Shown: positions 1-5,477, counted from the stretch's first letter. The stretch: 5,507 nt of DNA from Anaerolineales bacterium (GCA_023144145.1 JAGLGG010000063.1:1-5507); one strand, 5' to 3'. The notes: generated from the letters alone by a model not told the origin. Program-made: numbers and translations.

Positions 1-87
1 GCCTTCCCAAGTGCAGTGAAGAAAATAATTCAGGCAGGTGGATTAATCCCATACACGCGGCAGAAACTTTCCATAACGAAGGACTGA
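1..87 (+). CDS. 3' end of a LeuD-like hydro-lyase small subunit (partial)
   Basis: Frame 1 is open from the first base to a TGA at 85-87 and encodes the last 28 residues of a protein. The segment IIQAGGLIPYTRQKL matches the C-terminal pattern of LeuD-type small (swivel) subunits of the aconitase superfamily, which typically end in an 'AGGL-x-x-Y' strand followed by basic residues. These subunits pair with a LeuC-like iron-sulfur large subunit and isomerise or hydrate substrates such as isopropylmalate, homoaconitate, citraconate or 2,3-dimethylmaleate in the cytoplasm. The large subunit is probably just left of the window. The stop lies 11 nt before the MFS start, so the two are probably co-transcribed. 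Only about a sixth of the protein is visible: family assignment is fairly good, substrate unknown. Confidence 0.75.
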   Translation, partial: AFPSAVKKIIQAGGLIPYTRQKLSITKD

Positions 88-98
88 GGCGTCTCTTC

Positions 99-1325
99 AT
101 GACTGATTCATCACATTCCCAGGAGCGATCTAAGATCTCACCAGCACATAGATCCTTGTGGCGCGCCATTTATTGGGTTTCTTTCCCTTTTGGAATAATT
201 GTATTTGTCTTACCAATCTACGGCAGAGATTTAGGCGCCTCTGCCTTGGAAATTGGGGGATTCTTTTCAGCCGCAGCCATCATTCCAGTTGTGATCCGCC
301 CCATCTTGGGTCCGTCTCTGGATCGATGGGGTAGAAGGCCATTCATCCTTCTCGGTTTGCTCAGCCATGTGTTTGCCATGCTCGTTTTTTCGTTTGCTGA
401 CACAGTACTTCTACTTACAATTGCGCGCCTTATCCAAGGCCTGGGCACGGCCTTCCTATGGCTCACAGCTCTCACAATTGTGGCCGATATCGCGCGTGAG
501 ACAGGGCGCGGTCATGATTTTGGATTTGTAGATGAGGCTGCCAACCGGGGGGCAATTGTCGGAACCATTACAGGATTTGTTCTCATCGCCATTCTCACCA
601 GCATGGGAGTCCGATGGGAAACAACTTGGTCCGTCCTATTCGGGGCATTCAGCCTGATTGCCGGTATTGGATTTTGGATAGGATTGAAAGGGATTCCGGA
701 GACCAAGCCATTGGCCTCCCCCGAGGAAGTTGATAAACGTCCAATTTCAATGCAATTAATTTATTTGATGGTTATTATTTTTCTTACTGGAGCGTCGGCT
801 TCGATGGTGTGGCCAATGTTAATGATTTTCTTGCAGGATACGATCGGTGCTGAAATCTGGGGATTGGCCCTGGCCTATTTGCCGGCGGCTTTGTTGGGCG
901 CATTCCTGCCTTCCCGATTAGGAAAAATTGCAGATCGACTTGGACGGAAGATTCCCATGATCGGGGGCTTGATCGTTGGAGCTATTGCTTCAGTTCTCAT
1001 CCCGAGCCTGCGATCCTTAATCGGGTTAACTATTGTGTGGACCATTGAATCACTTGGTTGGATGACAGCCATGCCAGCCGAGCGAGCGTTCGTCGCCGAT
1101 ATCGCTGGTCGAGATGTGCGAGGGACGAATTATGGTCTCTATACCTTCGCCTATTTTCTCGGTGCGGTAATTGGTCCATTAGCAGGAGGATGGCTCTACG
1201 ATTCAGTTGGACCCTCGAGTCCTTTCTACTTAAACGCCGGTGTCTTATTGCTTGGTGCAGTTCTGGTAGCGATACTGTTACGCGAATCGCGAACAAAAAT
1301 TGCTCCTGAGGTGGCCCTACCGTAA
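99..1325 (+). CDS. MFS transporter, 12 predicted membrane segments
   Basis: A 408-residue inner-membrane protein of the major facilitator superfamily, the usual length for a 12-helix member. Residues 68-80 contain motif A between helices 2 and 3 (GPSLDRWGRR, with D75, R76, G78, R79 and R80). A second copy, GKIADRLGRK, occurs at 275-284 in the equivalent loop of the C-terminal half. Helix 4 carries a motif-B-like RLIQGLGTAF (R110, Q113, G114). A GxxxGPxxGG pattern, GAVIGPLAGG, lies at 355-364. A charged central loop near residues 200-216 separates the two six-helix halves. The layout resembles proton-coupled DHA1-type carriers, but substrate and direction cannot be read from it. GAGG at 86-89 overlaps the upstream stop and sits 9 nt before the ATG, suggesting translational coupling. 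Its place between a hydro-lyase and a dehydrogenase suggests it carries an organic acid handled by those enzymes. Confidence 0.93.
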   Translation: MTDSSHSQERSKISPAHRSLWRAIYWVSFPFGIIVFVLPIYGRDLGASALEIGGFFSAAAIIPVVIRPILGPSLDRWGRRPFILLGLLSHVFAMLVFSFADTVLLLTIARLIQGLGTAFLWLTALTIVADIARETGRGHDFGFVDEAANRGAIVGTITGFVLIAILTSMGVRWETTWSVLFGAFSLIAGIGFWIGLKGIPETKPLASPEEVDKRPISMQLIYLMVIIFLTGASASMVWPMLMIFLQDTIGAEIWGLALAYLPAALLGAFLPSRLGKIADRLGRKIPMIGGLIVGAIASVLIPSLRSLIGLTIVWTIESLGWMTAMPAERAFVADIAGRDVRGTNYGLYTFAYFLGAVIGPLAGGWLYDSVGPSSPFYLNAGVLLLGAVLVAILLRESRTKIAPEVALP

Positions 1326-1367
1326 GACCTAGTTTAATTTCCATTTAGTTTCAGAGGAGATGTTTGA

Positions 1368-2486
1368 ATGGCCAAATATCGAATAGCTTGGATGCCTGGC
1401 GATGGAATCGGTGTCGACGTGATGCACGCCGCACGCCTGGTGCTTGAAACGCTCGAACTCGATGCAGAGTACGTTCCCGCAGATATCGGATGGGAGTTCT
1501 GGTGCAACGAGGGTAATCCTCTTCCCGAGCGTACGATTGAGATCCTGAAATCGTGCACTTGTGGGTTGTTCGGCGCAATTACATCAAAACCCAATGACGA
1601 AGCGGAGAAAGAGCTTCGCCAGGATCTTCGTGGAAAGGGACTGAGTTATCGCAGCCCTATCGTAGGCTTGCGTCAACTTTTTGATCTTTATACCAATCTC
1701 CGCCCATGCAAAGCTTACAAAGGAAATCCTCTTAATTACAAAGACAATATCGATCTTGTCGTCTTTCGGGAAAACACGGAAGGTCTTTATAGCGGAGTAG
1801 AATATCACCCTCTCCCTGATGAAGTACGCCACACATTGAAAGCATTCAATGAACGGATGTCCAGGTTTGACTCTGTACCTGGTGAAGAAATCGCCCTGTC
1901 TCTGAGGGTGATCACAAAAGCTGGCGCAAGGCGCATCGTTCGTCAGGCATTTTCCTATGCCCAAAAATTTGGGTATCCCACCGTAACCTTAGTAGAAAAG
2001 CCGAATGTCCTACGGGAGACAAGCGGCCTCATGACGCGCGAAGCCAGGGCGGTAAGTAACGATTATCCAGAAATCGAATTATGGGAAACGAACATTGACG
2101 CGCAAATGATGTGGCTTCTAAAAAATCCGAATGACTATGGCGTTATCGTTACGAGTAATATGTTTGGCGATATCGTCTCCGATTTGGCAGCCCAACTGGT
2201 CGGAGGCTTGGGTTTCGCGGCAAGTGGAAATATTGGCGATAATTTCGCGGTTTTCGAGCCAACACATGGCTCTGCACCTAAATATGCCGGACAAAACAAG
2301 GTCAATCCCACCGCGATGCTACTAGCGACAAAGCTAATGCTTGATTGGTTGGGAGAAGATGAGAAAGCCACATGCCTCGAAAATGCCATCAAACAAGTCC
2401 TTGCTGAAGGGACGGTTAGAACCTACGACATGAGCGGGCAGAGTACCAGCATGGATATGGCAGAAGCGGTACGTGACAGACTCTGA
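1368..2486 (+). CDS. isocitrate/isopropylmalate-family beta-decarboxylating dehydrogenase
   Basis: A 372-residue cytoplasmic enzyme that should oxidise a (2R,3S)-type 2-hydroxy acid bearing a 3-carboxylate, releasing CO2. Visible landmarks are the N-terminal PGDGIG (10-15), substrate-loop SPIVGLRQ (96-103), LYTNLRP (107-113), RENTEGLYSG (134-143) with catalytic-type Y141, KPNVLRETSG (211-220) with K211, metal ligands D244, D268 and D272, and the cofactor loop EPTHGSAPKYAGQNKVNP (297-314). Aligned by eye to E. coli isocitrate dehydrogenase, K305, Y306, V312 and Y353 match the NADP-binding residues K344, Y345, V351 and Y391, but G357 replaces R395. In the substrate loop S96 and R102 are kept while I98 replaces N115. 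The length is nearer isopropylmalate/homoisocitrate dehydrogenases than the 416-residue E. coli enzyme. AGGAG at 1355-1359 sits 8 nt before the ATG. The family is certain, the substrate open, and an NADP preference likely but not proven. Confidence 0.93.
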   Translation: MAKYRIAWMPGDGIGVDVMHAARLVLETLELDAEYVPADIGWEFWCNEGNPLPERTIEILKSCTCGLFGAITSKPNDEAEKELRQDLRGKGLSYRSPIVGLRQLFDLYTNLRPCKAYKGNPLNYKDNIDLVVFRENTEGLYSGVEYHPLPDEVRHTLKAFNERMSRFDSVPGEEIALSLRVITKAGARRIVRQAFSYAQKFGYPTVTLVEKPNVLRETSGLMTREARAVSNDYPEIELWETNIDAQMMWLLKNPNDYGVIVTSNMFGDIVSDLAAQLVGGLGFAASGNIGDNFAVFEPTHGSAPKYAGQNKVNPTAMLLATKLMLDWLGEDEKATCLENAIKQVLAEGTVRTYDMSGQSTSMDMAEAVRDRL

Positions 2487-2505
2487 AGGAAATCCAGATC
2501 ATAAT

Positions 2506-2531
2506 GTAGAAATTTCCGAAAATTCGTCTAC
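2506..2531 (+). other. AT-rich hairpin in the dehydrogenase-mmgE gap
   Basis: GTAGA AATTT, loop CCGA, AAATT, a two-base CG bulge, then TCTAC form a 10-bp interrupted stem in the 89-nt gap between two operon genes. A T-rich stretch (GATTTTGGTTTT) begins at 2534. The stem is mostly A-T, so it is weak. It could be a partial attenuator, an mRNA processing or stability hairpin, or chance. Confidence 0.3.
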
Positions 2532-2565
2532 TGTGATTTTGGTTTTGAGCTCCATAAACCATATT

Positions 2566-2571
2566 GGAGGG
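2566..2571 (+). promoter_or_regulatory. Shine-Dalgarno GGAGGG that fixes the mmgE/prpD-type start
   Basis: GGAGGG lies 4 nt before the ATG at 2576. A possible in-frame TTG start at 2564 would overlap this Shine-Dalgarno and has no good site of its own, so the ATG is preferred. The minus-strand lipoprotein gene uses the same GGAGGG plus 4-nt spacing. Confidence 0.8.
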
Positions 2572-2575
2572 CATA

Positions 2576-3961
2576 ATGGGATCCATTAGCCGAGAAATGG
2601 CTGAATTCGCAAGGAAACTTGAGTACGAGCATCTTCCTAGTGAAGTTGTTCGGGAGGCAAAGAGGTTCCTGATCGACAGCATTGGGTGTGCCTTTGCAGC
2701 CCTGGATAGTGAGGACATGCTGGCAATGTTCCGGATGATCCAGGCATTGGGTGGAACACCCGAAGCGATCGTTATGGGATATGGACATCGAACGAACGCG
2801 CCAAATGCAGCGCTTATGAATAACCTGCTAATTCGCGCATTGGACTATAACGATATCTACTGGGAGCAAGATCCAAGTCACCCGTCCGATATCATTGGCA
2901 CAGCCATTTCTTGTGCAGAAGCGCAGGGGAAATCGGGCAAAGACTTAATCCTGGCAATTGTGATTGCCTATGAACTAATGATGCGCTGGTGTCACGCTGC
3001 TGTACCTGGAATCCGAGAAGTCGGATGGCACCATGCCTCCCTGACGCAATTTGTTAGTCCATTGGTGGCGGGCAAGTTATATGATATGAACCTTGATGAA
3101 ATGGTTGCGGCAATCGGTATAAGCGGGAGCAGCCATTTCACGCTTGGTGGTGTTGTTGCCGGTCACTTAACCAATATGAAGAACACAGCCGACCCTCTTG
3201 CGGCACAGGCGGGGGTCTACGCTGCGCTTATGGCACGCCAGGGAATTTCCGGGCCAACCGAGGTTATCGAAGGTAAGGAGGGTTTAATAGAGGTTCTCTC
3301 TAATGTCACTTGGAATACGGAGGAATTGACCAAAGGCCTGGGCTCCGATTTTTTGATCACGAGCTGCAGTTACAAAGCCTTCCCCACCGAGGCGCTCACA
3401 CATCAACCTATCAGCGCGACTCTGAACACCTGCCAACGAAATAATATCACTTACAAAGATGTAAAAGAAATCCTGGTCGAAACAACAACTCGCGGCGCTG
3501 ACATCCTTTCAGACCCTAGTAAATATAACCCTCAGACGAAAGAAACCGCGGATCATAGCCTGCCTTACGTCATCGCGGTGGCTTTAGTTGAGGGAAATGT
3601 GCTGCCTAAATCCTTCAATGAAGAAGCGATTCGTGACCCAAGAATTTGGGAGATGCTCCCCAAGATCAAAGTGGTGGCGGATCCCGAAATTGACAGCCTT
3701 TTCCCTCGAATCAAGCGAGCGCGGGTCACTATAACGACACAGGATGGCAAGACTTTTACGGATCAAACCGATTATGCAAAGGGTGCTCCGGAGGACCCAC
3801 TGTCTAAGCTTGAGCTTGAGGCGAAATTCAAAGCAAATCTGACGGACCATGTTGCCCCTGAGCGGATGGATGGTATTTTAAATGCCACCTGGAGCTTAGA
3901 AGATTTTGAGGATGTTTCGGAGTATGTCAGACTGCTTGTCAGGGATGGTGGTGGTGGATAA
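2576..3961 (+). CDS. MmgE/PrpD family protein
   Basis: A 461-residue cytoplasmic protein covering the whole usual MmgE/PrpD length. The family includes 2-methylcitrate dehydratase, cis-aconitate decarboxylase and iminodisuccinate epimerase, all acting on small di- or tricarboxylates without a metal or flavin. The helical N-terminal domain carries LIDSIGCAFA (32-41), ALDYNDIYWEQDPSHPSD (88-105, the usual D-x-N-D and HPSD region) and GWHHASL (150-156). K202 lies in NMKNTADPL. The lid domain has SYKAFPTEALTH (265-276) and ETADHSLPYVIAVALVEG (323-340), then DPLSKLELEAKF near 407. By-eye comparison with human cis-aconitate decarboxylase puts H102, H152 or H153, K202, H276 and Y331 at its active-site positions, but these are shared widely in the family and do not fix the reaction. 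The start is the ATG after GGAGGG rather than a TTG four codons upstream. It ends in four glycines. It is the last gene of the operon; its neighbours suggest an organic-acid pathway. Confidence 0.93.
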   Translation: MGSISREMAEFARKLEYEHLPSEVVREAKRFLIDSIGCAFAALDSEDMLAMFRMIQALGGTPEAIVMGYGHRTNAPNAALMNNLLIRALDYNDIYWEQDPSHPSDIIGTAISCAEAQGKSGKDLILAIVIAYELMMRWCHAAVPGIREVGWHHASLTQFVSPLVAGKLYDMNLDEMVAAIGISGSSHFTLGGVVAGHLTNMKNTADPLAAQAGVYAALMARQGISGPTEVIEGKEGLIEVLSNVTWNTEELTKGLGSDFLITSCSYKAFPTEALTHQPISATLNTCQRNNITYKDVKEILVETTTRGADILSDPSKYNPQTKETADHSLPYVIAVALVEGNVLPKSFNEEAIRDPRIWEMLPKIKVVADPEIDSLFPRIKRARVTITTQDGKTFTDQTDYAKGAPEDPLSKLELEAKFKANLTDHVAPERMDGILNATWSLEDFEDVSEYVRLLVRDGGGG

Positions 3962-3983
3962 CTGCCGATCTAGCAGTCCGAGT

Positions 3984-4004
3984 TCCCACGCTCGGGGTGC
4001 GGGA
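3984..4004. repeat. imperfect hairpin just after the operon
   Basis: TCCCACGC and GTGCGGGA can form an 8-bp stem with one A-C mismatch and one G-T pair around the loop TCGGG, 23 nt after the MmgE/PrpD stop. The GTTCCCACGCTC wording resembles a dispersed palindrome found in many bacterial genomes, here with a degenerate right arm. No T-tract follows on the plus strand, so it is not a classic intrinsic terminator, though it could protect the mRNA 3' end. An alternative 5-bp stem, CCGAG 3978-3982 with CTCGG 3991-3995, competes with it. Confidence 0.45.
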
Positions 4005-4029
4005 TAGAATGTTTCCTTTGCCCCAAAAA

Positions 4030-4076
4030 GGAGTCCAGCGGCTTGCCGCTGGGCACCGGCAGAGCCGGTGCACTCC
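4030..4076. repeat. perfect three-way-junction palindrome (REP/MITE-like)
   Basis: Three perfectly complementary stems use all 47 bases except the hairpin loops. GGAGT (4030-4034) pairs with ACTCC (4072-4076). Inside, CCAGCGGC pairs with GCCGCTGG (4035-4052, at most 2 unpaired bases, so the end pair probably opens). Next to it GCACCGGC pairs with GCCGGTGC (4053-4071, loop AGA). No bases are left at the junction. On the minus strand the structure is followed directly by TTTTTGGGG, so it could also terminate minus-strand transcripts. The composition and design suggest a dispersed repetitive element; copy number cannot be judged from one window. Confidence 0.8.
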
Positions 4077-4154
4077 AAATGCCCACCTGGTATTCACGGC
4101 ATCTTACCAAGGGATGCGTGCTGAGGCCCTGTCCGCCCGATCTCCAATACCAAT

Positions 4155-4221
4155 GTAGGGGCGAAGCATTCGCAGATGGTCATAGCTTTTCAAGGACCCT
4201 TAGCGAATGCTTCGCCCCTAC
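4155..4221. repeat. 19-bp perfect inverted repeat, 29-nt loop
   Basis: GTAGGGGCGAAGCATTCGC at 4155-4173 is exactly complementary to 4203-4221. The loop 4174-4202 can add a small inner GGTC/GACC pairing (4178-4181 with 4195-4198). No T-tract follows on either strand, which argues against a terminator. I recall this arm sequence as a recurring intergenic motif in environmental bacterial genomes, including Anaerolineae; a miniature transposon-like repeat is the likeliest reading. No clear target-site duplication is visible at its ends. Confidence 0.85.
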
Positions 4222-4289
4222 GCCTTCCGCAGAGTAATTCAAACCAAAACCCAACAATATGATAGATCCATCAACCCCCAAAACCAAAG

Positions 4290-4310
4290 AGGCTGCCATG
4301 ATGGCAGCCT
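4290..4310 (-). terminator. probable intrinsic terminator of the lipoprotein gene
   Basis: AGGCTGCCA, loop of three, TGGCAGCCT form a perfect 9-bp GC-rich stem. Read on the minus strand it begins 27 nt after the lipoprotein stop and is followed by CTTTGGTTTTGG, an interrupted T-rich tail. On the plus strand no T-run follows, so it serves the minus-strand gene. ACCA/TGGT outside the stem can lengthen it across a small internal loop. Confidence 0.75.
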
Positions 4311-4337
4311 GTGGTCAATCCAGATGGAATAATGCTT

Positions 4338-5066
4338 TTAAAAAAGACTATGGTCAGAGGAATTACGGATCATCTCTGAAATTCCGTATGATTGCATCGT
4401 AACAACTTCCGTGCTTATCGAGAACCAGGGAATTCCCTCAATAATCACAGGAGACATTAAACCTGAACCACCAGAAGTTGTGAAGCTAAGGGGCAAGAGA
4501 ACTACAGTCATTGAGCCTGATGATTGGAATGCCTCATACTCCTCATTTTGAACAAATGTCCCGCCCACAGGTAGGAGGACATTCACTCCGCCGTTTCCGA
4601 TTTTTTGCAATAGTAGATTTGGAAGGTCCCCCAATGTAGTCGTGCCAAGCGTGGAATGGGTTAGAGGCAGGATCTCAAGCTCACCTAGTGGTGTGATTGT
4701 CCATTCGGAGCTTCTATCGGTCTGGAGGCTTTCAACTTTCAAAAGCGGTCCCGAATCTTTTTGAACGACTTGGATGGATGGTAGATATCGTCCCGACGGA
4801 TCGGAGGTTTCTATCAGATAAGACTCATAAAACTCTGTGGCTGAGACCACCACATCACGGGTTTTAGGAAGGTATTCGTTGTCAAGAATTACGATAAGAT
4901 CATGATTCAAATTACCGAGCACGACAGCGCCACCCATGCTGATGGTCGTCATTCGACCGTTTGGCCATGGCCCAGGAGCCTGATAAAGATTCGATTGACT
5001 GTTGAGCGAACATGAGCTCACACCAATGGAGACCACCAGCACAATGCCCAATAAGAACTTTCGCAT
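4338..5066 (-). CDS. secreted lipoprotein of unknown function
   Basis: A 242-residue protein with a type II signal peptide: basic MRK, a hydrophobic core at about residues 4-16, and the lipobox VSSC with the acylated cysteine at residue 19. The mature part of 224 residues should be anchored to the outer face of the cytoplasmic membrane (or to an outer membrane if one exists). Residue 20 is serine, not an aspartate retention signal. I recognise no family. The mature sequence is rich in alternating hydrophobic and polar stretches with many Ser, Thr and Gly (for example TTISMGGAVVLG at 40-51 and NGGVNVLLPVGGTFV at 158-172), consistent with a mainly beta structure, and has no further cysteine. 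GGAGGG sits 4 nt before the ATG, and a terminator follows the stop. It stands alone, convergent to the operon, so there is no reason to link it to the metabolic genes. Confidence 0.85.
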   Translation of the reverse strand: MRKFLLGIVLVVSIGVSSCSLNSQSNLYQAPGPWPNGRMTTISMGGAVVLGNLNHDLIVILDNEYLPKTRDVVVSATEFYESYLIETSDPSGRYLPSIQVVQKDSGPLLKVESLQTDRSSEWTITPLGELEILPLTHSTLGTTTLGDLPNLLLQKIGNGGVNVLLPVGGTFVQNEEYEAFQSSGSMTVVLLPLSFTTSGGSGLMSPVIIEGIPWFSISTEVVTMQSYGISEMIRNSSDHSLF

Positions 5067-5070
5067 TCAA

Positions 5071-5076
5071 CCCTCC
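5071..5076 (-). promoter_or_regulatory. Shine-Dalgarno of the lipoprotein gene
   Basis: On the minus strand GGAGGG is followed by TTGA and then ATG. This 4-nt spacing equals that of the MmgE/PrpD gene and supports the chosen start, which also gives a complete signal peptide. Confidence 0.8.
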
Positions 5077-5207
5077 AGGGCAAGATCGGCCCCTGATCTA
5101 CAATCGATGATACGGTTTAAGGCTCTTCCAAGAGAGGGTACTCTAGTACGTCAGGCCGGGGTACTTTGGTCCCAGAGGATTTATCGGATTGAGGGTGGAG
5201 ATTAGGC

Positions 5208-5243
5208 GCAATAAACAACATTGCGGCAATAAAGAACATTGCG
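5208..5243. repeat. two adjacent 18-bp repeats, each palindromic
   Basis: GCAATAAACAACATTGCG (5208-5225) is followed with no gap by GCAATAAAGAACATTGCG (5226-5243), differing only at the ninth base. Each unit has inverted ends, GCAAT and ATTGC, around an A-rich centre; the first extends to CGCAAT/ATTGCG from 5207. Such a layout fits either paired sites for a dimeric DNA-binding protein or a small tandem duplication. It is about 140-180 bp upstream of the lipoprotein start. Confidence 0.75.
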
Positions 5244-5257
5244 TTGGAGATTGGAGA
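5244..5257 (-). repeat. two TCTCCAA heptamers (minus orientation)
   Basis: TTGGAGA TTGGAGA directly abuts the 18-bp repeats. It is the reverse complement of the TCTCCAA unit that recurs at the right end of the window: GAGATTGGAGA at 5247-5257 is the exact complement of 5485-5495. GGAGATTAG at 5197-5205 is likewise complementary to 5481-5489. Confidence 0.6.
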
Positions 5258-5366
5258 CCCCACTCTTACCCCCGGGAGTGTGCTGGCCAAAACTTCTCAA
5301 GATGATGCAATGTAGCGAATCAGATTGGAAGCTAGACTCCGAAAACGCAGAGCCTTAATAAAAACC

Positions 5367-5404
5367 GGTCGGGGCGTGAGCTCTGCTCACACTGAAACCC
5401 GACC
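5367..5404 (-). terminator. two-tier hairpin with minus-strand T-tract
   Basis: GGTCGGG (5367-5373) pairs with CCCGACC (5398-5404), and inside it GTGAGC pairs with GCTCAC (5376-5390, loop TCT), separated by an asymmetric internal loop. On the minus strand the outer stem is followed after GG by TTTTTATT, so it can act as an intrinsic terminator for a minus-strand gene to the right of the window. It could equally be a dispersed repeat that happens to have this flank. Confidence 0.5.
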
Positions 5405-5477
5405 TACAGTTGAGAACGATTCCAATGCTCAGAGGAAGAATGGAGACCAAGCCCAAAATTAGCAAAATCAATAATAG

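Larger units (their letters stand above)
3962..4337. other. gene-free convergent intergenic region with several palindromes
   Basis: This 376-bp stretch lies between the convergent ends of the MmgE/PrpD gene and the lipoprotein gene. A short plus-strand reading frame at 4043-4237 runs straight through two inverted repeats, has no ribosome binding site and resembles no protein, so I do not call it. The palindromic elements inside are listed separately. About 78 nt between 4077 and 4154 show only weak pairing (TGGTATT at 4088-4094 with AATACCA at 4146-4152; GCATC at 4099-4103 with GATGC at 4113-4117). Confidence 0.75.

Noticed and set aside
1030..1344. A 104-codon minus-strand reading frame antisense to the transporter
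   Set aside because: It lies almost wholly within the well-supported MFS gene and has no recognisable motif; it is a shadow frame.
1368..2486. Naming the dehydrogenase leuB or icd
   Set aside because: The cofactor loop resembles NADP isocitrate dehydrogenase while length and substrate loop resemble isopropylmalate/homoisocitrate enzymes, so neither symbol is justified.
2576..3961. Naming the MmgE/PrpD gene prpD (2-methylcitrate dehydratase)
   Set aside because: No methylcitrate synthase or methylisocitrate lyase is visible and the family has several different reactions.
4088..4152. Long-range pairing TGGTATT/AATACCA around an inner GCATC/GATGC stem, as a structured RNA
   Set aside because: Seven and five base pairs across about 65 nt are expected by chance, and the rest of the interval does not pair.
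4043..4237. A 64-codon plus-strand reading frame
   Set aside because: It begins inside the three-way-junction repeat, runs through the long inverted repeat, has no ribosome binding site and shows no protein-like pattern.
5107..5112. Minus-strand TATCAT as a -10 box for the lipoprotein gene
   Set aside because: It matches TATAAT at five of six bases, but the only TTG-type -35 candidate (TTGGAA) is about 13 nt away, too short for a normal sigma-70 promoter.
5002..5205. A 67-codon plus-strand reading frame
   Set aside because: It overlaps the start of the lipoprotein gene on the other strand, has no ribosome binding site and resembles no family.
5207..5243. CRISPR array
   Set aside because: Only two abutting units with no spacers and no cas genes nearby.
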